Origin: Leucocoprinus leucothites
Taxonomy: Eukaryota; Basidiomycota; Agaricomycetes; Agaricales; Agaricaceae
Length of the DNA: 64,000 nucleotides
Reading direction: 5' to 3'
Assembly (NCBI GenBank): GCA_013368445.1
Contig: JAACJO010000006.1
Span: forward strand, 496,001 to 560,000
The notes beneath the pieces were generated by a model. It worked only from the letters and a program-made list of their open reading frames with translations. It did no database searches and was not told where the DNA came from. The position numbers were made by a program, and so were the translations under genes. Below are positions 49,118-59,142 of this stretch, one piece after another; position 1 is the stretch's first letter; each line of letters opens with the position of its first letter.

Positions 49118-49468
49118 TGAGGATGAGGATGGAAGTTATGTGGAGGGTGAAGACGGCAGTGGCATGGGGGAGGGGGTGAGTCGTTGATGGGTTACTTGTG
49201 GTCGAAATGGTCGCGCCAATCCTTTTTCTGAAATATTATTTATATGATTATCTATTTTTCTTTCACGGGCTCAGCGCGACAGTAGGACGGGCCGAGATGA
49301 AATAACTCACTCCTAGCCCGCGTGACACAGAAGTTACAGGATTACCTTTTCCCCATCTCTGCCGATTCTTCCGATCATAGTGATAAGGGGTTTGTTCGCA
49401 CAATCCTGTGATGCTACGCTTAATACCTCTTCTTCCTCTTTCTTCCACGAGCTACTTCCCCTCCATCC

Positions 49469-51988
49469 ATGTCTATCTTGCCCGAGGCTCATGATTTTGT
49501 GATACAACATGGCGACTTTCGCACACTGAATAGATATAACCATTATGGTTCATCTGGTGAGAAACCTAGCGAACCGTGTCATTGGCTCTGGTTGAGTTGA
49601 TTTGACACACAGGTATCGATATCCTTCCCGAGGCGTCTGCTCCAGAAGCAGCCGCCGATGCCGAAGAACGAAGTTTTGCCCCTTCATGTTTTCCTGGGAC
49701 ACGCGAGCAATACATCGAAGACATCACCAATTGGGCCATTGCGGGCAGTGACGATCATATTTTGCCTCTTTACTGGTTGAAAGGGCCTGCTGGTGTGGGA
49801 AAGTCTGGCATAGCTCAGACTTGTGCCGAAAAGCTGAAGGATGCTGGCCTACTTGGCGCTTCATTCTTCTTTTCTGTCAGTGGACGATGCAAGGATCACA
49901 CCCGCTTCTTCCCTACTGTTGCGCATCAACTCTCCACTATTCACTCCGATTATCGCGAGATCGTCAATCGTAAAGCTTCTAACGACAAAACCCTTGTTAA
50001 GAAGAAGATGGTGTATCAATTCAAGTCCCTCATTGTCGAACCACTGCAGGAGCTGAAGAGGCGAGGAAAGGAGATTGAGAGGAAAACCGTCTTCATTGAC
50101 GGCCTCGACGAGTGCGAGAGCCCAATCGCGCAGCTAGATATCATTGAGATTATTGCTTCATCCATCCGAGCAGGGTCTACGCCGTTCCGCTGGGCAATCT
50201 TCAGCCGAGAAGAGCCATTCATTGTCTCCGCATTTTCAACAACCCATGTATCCTCCTATTACCATTCCGTACTCCTACCCATATCTCGTGACGTTGACAG
50301 GGAAATCGAGCTCTATCTCCGTGCGGGCTTTGAAAACATTCTTCGGCGACGGAATCTTCTCCATTTATCTTTATCCTGGCCCACCGCCGGAGATATTGGA
50401 AGACTCGTGGATGCTGCAGCAGGGCTATTCGCTCATCCTGCCACTATTCTTCGCTTCATTGATAACTACACATATTCGGGTTTTATGGAAACGTTGCAAG
50501 CTGTCCTCAACTCTACCATCACCCCCGCTAACACACCAACTTCTCCTTTTACCGATCTTGATAATCTCTATATCCTCATCATGAAGCGTGTGCCGGCTGA
50601 TGTTCTCCCATCTATGTACCTCCTTCTATCTTACATTACCGCGACGCCAGTGGGACAGTATGATCACACTCAAAATCGAAGCTGGTATGTTACTACCATT
50701 TGCAATGCACTTGGAATCTCGGAAACTGTCTTTCGAAGTATATGTAATCACCTCCAAGCCGTCGTTGCCTTTCAGGCTCCCTCGCCGCAGGTCGTTGATC
50801 TTGTGCGCTCGCGTTACGACCAGGATCCACTATTCCAACCCCATTCCTCAGTGCTCCGTCGAGCCCATGGCTCTTTCAGTTTTTACCACAAATCCTTTTA
50901 TGACTTTCTTATTGATCCTGCCCGCTCCTCTAACTTCTGCGTTAAGACCCTGGCCATACACCAGAAACAATTTGACCGCCTTGTTTCCCAGCAGCTCCAC
51001 TATTCTTCGAGCTACGTCATTCAGGGCTCGAGTGCATCCATCTTTAATTTGCTAACTCAGGTACTCACTGCTGTGTCACAGAACTAGTATTAGCACCGAG
51101 TGCAACCAGTTCTTCTGCCTCGCTCTCTTGGCCTCAAGGGAGCGAGATGGTTGATTCTTTTCTCAAGCTCGATTCCTTTTGCAGGGTCTCATTCTGCCTA
51201 ACCCATAACGATACGGACTTTGGGCAATTTTTGGAGACCGTTCCTTTGACTTAGTTGCAGAAACTGGCGGAACTGGATTATCAAAAGTATCTAATTGCTG
51301 ATATCAATCAGTTACTGTCCGAGCGGATGGGCTGGTGGGTGGGTGCTCACCTCATTATACTTTACACAGTTGGATGGTTCAGAATCACGAATACCTCCGA
51401 GTTCATCCGTTTCGAAGACTATGAAAAGTTCGAACCAGCAAAGTTTTTAACGGTATGTCGTACCACCCATTGATGTAATTCTTTGACTGTCAGCTAAGCC
51501 ATCAACAGATGGTCGCGAAAATTGAAAAGACGGGAGCCATTAGGACCCACTCTCCCCGTCGCGATGCCCCCGTCCACCACGATTCCACTGAACAGAAGCC
51601 ACCAAGTCAACGCTGTGGCCTATATGAACTCGGGCATGGCGAAAAGTCGGTCACTTAGTATTGGGAATTCGACGAAGTGGGGCGATATTTCCATGAGATT
51701 TGGACTATGGACTTTGCGGAGGCAATGGCCTTTTATGAGGTAAATAAGTTTACGATGTGGGATACGACGTGGGATGCGACGTGGGAGCAGGATGAGGAGG
51801 AAGATACTGAGGATGTAGACGCCGGGCACAAGATTGAAGAGGAGGATGCACCTGAGGATAAGGATGTTCACGAGACCATCAGTTTACAGCAGGATGAAAT
51901 TGAGGATGAAGGGGATGAAGACGAGGAATATGAGACTGCAGATGAGGGGCAGGAGGAGGGTGATCACAAAGAAGAGCTTTCAGAATAG
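49469..51988 (+). pseudogene. NLR H: NACHT-domain STAND NTPase with two in-frame UAG codons
   Basis: Exons 49469-49556, 49613-51031, 51082-51452, 51509-51988. The leader MSILPEAHDFVIQHGDF runs on to GSSG and IDILPEASAPEA. NACHT exon intact: GPAGVGKSGIAQ, FIDGLDECES, FSREEP, AAGLFAHPATILRFID. TAG at 51252-51254 precedes LQKLAELDYQKYLIADI in exon 3, and TAG at 51656-51658 falls exactly where paralogues have the first Trp of SVxWYWEF. Without editing, translation ends after the NACHT region and start of exon 3, giving a C-terminally truncated protein. After the module there is a long acidic tail rich in Glu/Asp (51790-51985), also present in NLR I. Confidence 0.8.
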
Positions 51989-52642
51989 AGGATCATCCAA
52001 CTTCAGATGGCTGAGTACATGAGGTACGAGAAGTGCGAAGAATTTGGGTGAAGGGACCCATTGTACATTTAGCGACCGCTTTCATTGTTGTTCATAATAC
52101 ATATATAGATATTGTACATATATATATCTACCCTCGTTTTCTCTCTTTTTCGGTCAGGTCAAGCGTATGCCAGCCATGGCACAGGTGAAGTTGAAATGCG
52201 GGGTGTTGTAGTGGTGCCATGGATGTTCATTGCAAATTGACGTTGTAGAAAGCTATCTCTTTCGCATATGGCATGGGCCCTGGGGTTGGCTTTGCAGTTT
52301 AGTAGGCAAAGTAGGACAGAGATGCACCATCGCCAAAGATTCCCCGAGGGCTATCTTATTCGAGCATGATCATTGTTGATTTAAGTATAACAACGACCTG
52401 TCAAATGGGATTGACCTTTCAATTTCGAGTATGCGAATAGAAGTATAAGGAGCTTACAGCTACGGCCAAAATGTGGGTAAGAAACGAGAAAGATTAAAGC
52501 GCGTTCTGTCGCTGTCAGTGGCTATTGCGAGGAATAGGCCGCCGTTGAAATTCTAATCAAGGCTGGCATCGGGCTTGCTTGACTAATACAGCAAGGAGAC
52601 AACAGTGAGGTAGACACTTAATTTATACGGTAATGAAAACGA
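51989..52642. other. Convergent spacer between NLR H and NLR I
   Basis: No gene seen. It contains an AT-rich 'tacatatatagatattgtacatatatatat' type stretch near 52100 that probably holds the 3' end signals. Confidence 0.4.
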
Positions 52643-55156
52643 TTAGGAAACAATTCCTGCGCTCGAGTCCATTTCGGATGGCATCTCAGTGTCGTCCTGC
52701 CTGTCCTCATTATCAACCTTTTCCTTCTTCTGTTGCTCGTTAACCTCATGTCCGTTTGTGTCTCCGTGCCCATGCCCAGGCTCACCCCTCTCCACCATGT
52801 TATTCCCGCCCTCACCCTCCGCGTTACTTCCATCCTCGTCCTCGATATTACTTCCGTCCTCCACCTCAAAGTCCCACATCGTAGACTTCTCCGCTTTGTA
52901 GAATGCCACCGCCTCCTTATAGTTCACCGTCTGAAACTCGTGAAAGTACCGCTTCTCTGTGTCGAACTCCCAATACCAGACTACCGACATATCCTCATAA
53001 CCAAGTTTATACAAGCCAGATTTCTTGCTAGAACTTGTCTGTCGAGAGACCGTGTGGAGGACAGAGGCTGCGCGACTCGAACCAAATTGAGGATGGTAGG
53101 GCCTGATGACTCGTAGCCTTCCAAGTTTCTCGACCATCTATCAGAGGTTTAGCTGGTAGTCACAAACTGTGTTGATAGAAATACGTACTGCCAGGAATAT
53201 ATCTGGGGCAAAATCTACATCCTTTTGTAGCTGAGTGAAACGGGAGCTTTCATAGGTTCTAGAAACCCCGGCAAAGGGGAGGCCAATACAGTCAGAGATT
53301 GAAAACACCCCGATACCATTCAGCATTATATGAGAAAGTAGATATTTGCGATAATCGAGCTCTGCAAGTTTCTGCAACGAACTCGATGGAAGGACTTCCA
53401 AAAATATACCAAGCCTCGGATAATCATGATGTAACGCAACCGAGATGTCGAGAAAAGTCCGTGGCTTGAGCCATGAATCCACAAACTCACTCCCGTGAGG
53501 CCAAGAGAGCGAGGCGGAAGAGCTGGCCATACCAGAGCTTGGTGCGAGCTCTACAGTACAATGTTGAGCGCGCGACTCGGTACAGTGAAGGGAGACATAC
53601 TTGTGCCCTGGATTTCATAACTTGCTGCATAACGGTGGTGTTGCTGAATGAGACAATCAAAGAAGTTCTGGTGCATGACTGGGGTGGTGACACAGAAAGA
53701 CGATGAGCGAGCGGGATCACAGAGAAAGTCATAGAACGATTTGTGGCGGAAAGCGATGGTGCCATGAACACGGCTGAGGGTGTGATAGAGTGAGAATTTG
53801 GACGATGGTGATAAGTCGTGATCAAAATATGAGTGTTCAGGATTGATAGTTTCCTCAAAAGTGGGTGGCGGATATTGCTGAAAGTCTACGACAGCTTGGA
53901 CGTGATGGTAAATGCCTCGGAAGAGTCTCTCCGAGATGCCAACCTCGTTACACAAAAGAGCAAGGGACAAATATAAATCGTCATCATAATCAACAATCAT
54001 ATACGAGAAGAGGAGCTGCATAGACAAGAGAATGTTGTTGGGAACACGTTGTAAGATGAGCGTATATAGCGCATCCAGCTCTGCATATGCAGAAGTGCAC
54101 TGGCGGCCGCGTTTTGAGGTGGGATCGAGAATAGCTTCCAAGATTTCATCAAACTCCGGATACGAGTGACGGTCAATGAAGCGTAGAACAGTGGCCGGGT
54201 GAGCGAATAGACCCGCTGCGGCGTCAACAAGCTTCTGGATTTGCTTAGCCGTGGGCCACGAGGAAGAGAGATGGAGGAGATTTTGACGTCGAAGCATATT
54301 CTCAAACCCACCGCGCAGGTAGAGCCCAATCTCCCCGTCGGCTTCGCGAGAGATCGGGAGGAGTACAGAATGGCAGAGGGAGGTCTCGGTGAATGGTGTG
54401 AATGCGGCGACAATATGCGATTCTTCTCGGCTAAAGATAGCCCAACGAAACGGTGTAGACCCAGCTTGGATCGACGATGCGATGATCTCGATGATCTCCA
54501 TCTGGGCACTTGTGCTCTGACACTCGTCCAAGCCATCGATGATGATGGGTCTTCTCTGTACATCCTTCCCCCGTTCTTTCAGTTCCTGCAACGGCTCAAC
54601 GATGAGGGATCTGAACTGAGAGGACATTGTTTTCTTAACGAGAGTCCTGTCGATGGAAATCTTGCGATTAACGATGTCACGGTAGTCTGGGAGGGTAGTC
54701 GAGAGCTGATACGCAAGGGTAGGGAAGAAGCGAATATGGTCCTTGCGCCGGCCATTCACGGAGAAAAAGAATGCAGCGGCGAGGTGGCCAGACTCCTGTA
54801 GGCCATCAGCACAGGTCTGGGCTATGGCTGATTTTCCAACAGCAGCAGGTCCTTTCATCCAGTAGAGCGGTGAGATGGCGTTATCTTCGTTGCTGGCAGT
54901 GGCCCAGCTTGTGATATCCTCGATGTACTGCTCTCGTGTGCCCTCATAGCATGAAGGGGCATAACTTCGTTCCTCGGCGTCAACAGATGCCTCTGGGGTA
55001 GAGGCTTCATAGAGGATGTCGATCCCTGAGGACCAGATCAGCATGATCAGCGCAGCAATAAGGGGATGACTTGCCTGTTGTACCAGATTGATTGTAAGTG
55101 TTGACAATTGGGCCGTTATTTATGACAAAGTCGTGAGCTCCAGGAAGTACGGACAT
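52643..55156 (-). CDS. NLR I: NACHT-domain STAND NTPase with acidic C-terminal tail
   Basis: Predicted exons (minus): 55156-55084, 55025-53601, 53550-53189, 53137-52643, about 784 residues, all GT-AG and open. The leader MSVLPGAHDFVINNGPI, then NTYNQSG, joins IDILYEASTPEASV. NACHT motifs: GPAAVGKSAIAQ (Gly to Ala as in G), IIDGLDECQS, FSREES and AAGLFAHPATVLRFID. Exon 4 gives the Trp-rich module (MSVVWYWEFDTEKRYFHEF), then a ~90-residue acidic, Glu/Asp/Asn/Gly-rich tail ending SSAGIVS, absent from A-F. It is the only minus-strand copy of the right block and convergent with H; with G it forms a subfamily. Confidence 0.9.
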
Positions 55157-55455
55157 GGCGCTAAAGGGATGGATGATGGAGGAAAGGACAAAGAGCTGTT
55201 GAACACACCATCACAGCTTCCTCTCGAGTGTGTGAACATCAAACGCAGATGATTGGCGCCTGAAGAAATGTTGTCTTGTGACTATTCATTCCATGCAGGG
55301 TACTCTAATTTATGTTATACCGGACAACCACACACAAAGTGTGGGGAAAGGAAATGGCGGCTATACAGTAAGCGGCCAATTTCCTTGTTTGTGAGAACGC
55401 GGACGGGTCACCCAAAAACTGCACAGCCGTCGCGTTCAACGGAGGCCGAGCGAGA
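55157..55455. other. Upstream region of NLR I
   Basis: No gene seen; a short open stretch at 55253-55462 has no recognisable motif. It probably contains the NLR I promoter, without a clear TATA box. Confidence 0.35.
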
Positions 55456-55463
55456 GGGCTAAC

Positions 55464-56352
55464 AGGCCCCCGGACAATCCCTATATAGGTCGGTAACCAA
55501 ATTTCCGAAATTTCGGAATTTTTGTCCGTACCGCCAGGCTGCCGGCGTCCAGATTTTTTTCCAGCCTCAGCCAAAAATTCGGCGGTTTGTTCGGATTTTT
55601 CAAAATTTTGCGGAACCAGCCTCTAAAAACCCTTAAAAATCGCTAAAAAATCGCTCAAAAAATCTGGGAGCACGAATGTGTTCTTTTGCGAGATATCACA
55701 CTTCTCTCAGTGTATGGGATCAGATTTACCTATGGGAGATTGCTAACTACTAATGTCTTTGTACCAATCCTACAACGGCAGCTTGAATCCCATGAAGACC
55801 GCGAGTTAGTTGATGAAATATATCCAATGTTCTTAAGTCGATAGCAAATCCAAGCTTGTTTGCCTGCTGCCGCATCGTTGCACAAGGGTGAGGATATGAG
55901 GAGGTGTTAATAAAGCAAACTGAACTGTGACGATTGAGGTTTCCATAGGCAGAAATCAATAGAAAATTGTCTCGGGGTATTGATAAAAATATGGCTATTC
56001 ATTCCTGATGTTTCGATCATGTCTCATTCAGCCAGTGAGCCAAATATCGTCAAATCTTAGACTAGTATTATTCAATAAAAACAAGTTACAATGGTGGGTA
56101 CTCGAACACAGGGCCTGGGGATGGATTAGAAAGCCTGACCTACCAATTCACCATCCATCCGTCCCAGTTGCCAGCCTTGCCCCAACCTAGAGTTGATACG
56201 GCTCTCGACACCCTGTCCGTCCGGTCTTCCGGAACCAACATCCAGCGATTTTTGACCCCTATCGTTCTGATTTTTTTCCGGCCTGGCGGCCGAATTTGCC
56301 CCAAACCCGTTCGGATTGGTAACCGACCTATATAGGGATTATCCGGGGGCCT
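55464..56352. mobile_element. 889-bp hAT-like non-autonomous DNA transposon
   Basis: The 8-bp direct repeat GGGCTAAC at 55456-55463 and 56353-56360 is the target duplication size of hAT elements. The ends are inverted repeats: AGGCCCCCGGACAATCCCTA on the left, AGGCCCCCGGATAATCCCTA reversed from the right, continuing through TATAGGTCGGT. The subterminal zones share Arg/Gly-rich and 'ttttttcc' stretches. No transposase is encoded. It carries a tRNA-like block. Confidence 0.85.
56077..56160 (-). other. tRNA-Arg-like pol III block inside the hAT-like element
   Basis: Minus strand: A box TGGTGAATTGGTAGG, then GGCTTTCTAATCC (resembling an anticodon arm with UCU), B box GTTCGAGTACC (plus 56097-56107) and a TTTTT run after about 25 nt. 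It resembles tRNA-Arg(UCU), but stems are imperfect, so it is a tRNA-derived (SINE-like) segment. Confidence 0.45.
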
Positions 56353-56526
56353 GGGCTAACCCCCAAAAGCGGTTATTTTAAGTTGGCCTAGAGTCTTCTA
56401 AAAATTACCGGCGAGCGATTTCTAAGCAAGGGGTGGGTCAGGGGGGGGGGGCCGAAGGCCAGGGGTTTGCTGCCGAAGGCTAGGTAGGGTCCAACTTTCT
56501 ATGGTCCGGGAGGTCTAGCAGGGTTT

Positions 56527-56600
56527 GATTGGTCTAAGTAAGGGTCTGATTGGTCTAAGTGAGGGTCTGATGGTCTAAGTGAGGGTCTGATTGGTCTAAA
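56527..56600 (+). repeat. 21-bp tandem repeat, about 3.5 copies
   Basis: Unit GATTGGTCTAAGTGAGGGTCT, with one copy lacking a T. It lies between the hAT-like element and the ~195-bp repeats. Composition still includes some CpG nearby. Confidence 0.85.
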
Positions 56601-56654
56601 CTAGCAGTGAGGTAACCAGGGTCCACCATAATTACTGGAGACTGATTTCCGATG

Positions 56655-56682
56655 TTTGTAAGCTTAGTCAGAATTAGTCAGC
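56655..56682 (+). repeat. 28-bp direct repeat, left copy
   Basis: TTTGTAAGCTTAGTCAGAATT then AGTCAGC. A second copy (one mismatch) lies at 58361-58388, so the repeat brackets about 1.7 kb that includes the ~195-bp tandem array. It could be a transposon-end word or the result of a duplication. Confidence 0.6.
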
Positions 56683-56869
56683 GCTTACTCAGCCCTAGTC
56701 AGCTGAGTCATCATGACAAAGCGATGGGCCGTTATATTATGGTGGCTCTGTGTTGGCGGGTGGGAACCCCATCATCACTGGCTGATGGCTGTTGATGGGC
56801 ATTACTGGAGGTGTTGGCTGGCCTCTGGTGAGCATTGTGTGCGCTTTACAGCGCTTAAATACGCGTTTT

Positions 56870-57570
56870 GGCGCGGGAAACTGGCTGAGAGATGGGATGT
56901 GTTAGGATTGCACGTGTGAATGGGCGCTTAATTGTACGACAAGCGCGAGAACCTACATGATGCCTGGCTCATAGCTGGGAGCTCTGGGTTGGGGCTTAAG
57001 TGTAGGAGGGCCAGAGCTGATAGCTGAGAGAAGGCCATCCTCAACCAATGTTAAGTAAATGTATTATAAGAAACTGCCTCAGAGCTGGGTAACTGAGATG
57101 TGTTTATGTTGTGTGTAGATGGGCGCTTTTTATGCGACAAGCACGAGAATGTGAATGATGGCTGGCACTACCTTATAGCAGGGAGCTCTGGGGGAGTGCA
57201 GGAGATTCAGAGCTGATAGCTGAGAGAAGGGTGTCCAGTTTGTCCTCATCCCAGGCTAATAAATATGTTCTATGGGAAACTGGCTCAGAGCTGGATAGCT
57301 GAGTATGTTGAGCATGAACGGGCACTTATTTATGCGACAAGCGCGAGAATCTGGATGATAGCTGGCACTAACTCATAGCTTGGAGCTCTGATATGGCTTC
57401 TGATAGTTTAGAGAAGGCTGGCCTCAACTCAGGCTAAATAAATATATTATGATCAACTGGCTTAGAACTGGCAGAACTATTATAGCTGACATGTATGCAT
57501 GCATAGGTGCTTAAATACTTGACAAGCACAAGAATCTAGCTGATAGCTGACAGTTCTGGGGAATTTAAAG
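56870..57570 (+). repeat. ~185-199-bp tandem repeat, about four copies
   Basis: Landmark words recur at 56923, 57122, 57321 and 57506 (GGCGCTT, then GACAAGCGCGAGAA), with the phrases 'gctgggagctct' and 'gctgatagctgagag' in each copy. Spacing is 199, 199 and 185 bp. CpG sites present in copy 1 are replaced by CA/TG step by step in later copies. No coding potential. Confidence 0.8.
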
Positions 57571-59142
57571 TCCCTCACTGGGAAACACTCAGTCCAGAGA
57601 GATCAGTTGTAAGCTTAGACATGGCTGGGAAATTAATATTGGTATCTGTGGGTAGGGAAGCTCAAAGTCAGAGTTTGACTACAGATGATATAGTATATAA
57701 AAATCTAAGTGAAGGGCTGAGGATGGATGTCAGTTATTGGACCTCCAATATCTAACCTAGGTTATGAAAAGAGAGAATTGATGTAAGGGATGCTGATGTC
57801 AACTGGATAGCTGAAATGGAAGAACCAGATAGCTGAGCCAGCTGTTGATAGTTGACTTACATCTCAGCCCCAACTTCTGTGTGATATGAGTTTTAGATGA
57901 GGAGAATAAGAGTGAAGAGGAGTAGGGCCAGATAGGATATAGAATGCATAACTGAACACCAGGCAGAGAAAATAAAGTACAATGGATATTTACTAAGTCT
58001 GGTAATATAGTTGAGAAACCTGTCAAGGCATGGGTGAAGTCCATGCCAGATGGACAATTGTGGTTTTATTTAGGAGTTGTATTGAAAGAACTCAATGTAG
58101 AGTGAGCATAGTAGTATTGGAGTGTAAAGAAAAGGAGTACAGAAATGCTGACTACAAATTTATATACCATAGAAACAATAGACTGGATTCAAACTCAGAA
58201 TAAATTACAAGGATAATCTAATAAGTTGTATTTACAACAATATTCATAGAGTGTGACTATGAATTAGATTGTGCTTTGAAACACAGATTTACCATTGCAG
58301 TTCACAGCATGCCAAAGGCATGCAAAACAACCTTGTAAAGAATGGGACGTGGGGGATGGATTTGTAAGCTTAGTCAGAATTGGTCAGCAATTGGTCAGCA
58401 ACCCATGCCTGTTGCCCAGCTGATGAATGAAGCCTTTTTGATGCCAAATTTGATGTGACTCCCACGGTCCCCATTCTGTCTTCAGCTGAGTGTCTCAACT
58501 CACATCCATCTCACTCCTCAACAACACATTTTATGGACATAGTTTGTAGAGAGAATATGTAATAGATAGCATGCTCTCAGTGTTTGTGCAAATAAATCCA
58601 TGGTTTTCAGCGATTACTGGTCACTTTTGACAGTTTTTAGCAGTTATTTGTATTTGAGACCCCATTTTGGCAGGGAAACAATTAGTGGACAGGGTCTTTC
58701 ACACCTCAGCCCTTTTTGATGGCTCCTGGATCATCCAGAGGGGTTTCCCTACTATGTCAGAGGAGTGGTGACCTCTGACAGCTGGACAGATATTGCTATT
58801 GTGATACATCATATACATCATATCATTGAATCTATTGAGTCTATTTGGCACTACTATTGTCCCTGTGTCCAGTGTTGGCCTATTCATCACATATACTGTG
58901 ACTGGCTACATTTGCCCATTGCTAGTTATCCACTGCAGTCACTTTGGAGGTGGGTGTAGTTAATTGACCTAGAGGGTGTAATTGTGGGCTAATGAATGGG
59001 ATTTACAGATCTATACTTTGATTTGGTTAATTGAGCTGCCAAATATCATCCCTATACATTAGTGAGATTCAACTGATCAAAGTGAGTCAGTTACTGGAAT
59101 CCTCTACATATGCTAATAACTGACTATAAATTAATCAGAGAA
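57571..59142. other. AT-rich, CpG-poor region with no gene seen
   Basis: No recognisable coding sequence. CpG is very rare while TG and CA are abundant, consistent with methylated repetitive DNA after deamination. The second copy of the 28-bp direct repeat lies at 58361-58388. It is probably the remains of mobile elements too decayed to classify. Confidence 0.5.

Noticed and set aside
51656..51658. RNA editing (A-to-I) of UAG to UGG as an explanation for NLR H
   Set aside because: The first UAG is at a position where paralogues have Ser, so editing to Trp would not restore the family residue; simple mutation is the better explanation without RNA data.
54241..54801. Long plus-strand open frames opposite NLR exon 2 (also at 17377-17745 and 21157-21609)
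   Set aside because: They are antisense to the conserved NACHT exon and recur in each copy only because the coding strand is conserved; no independent motif or splice structure.
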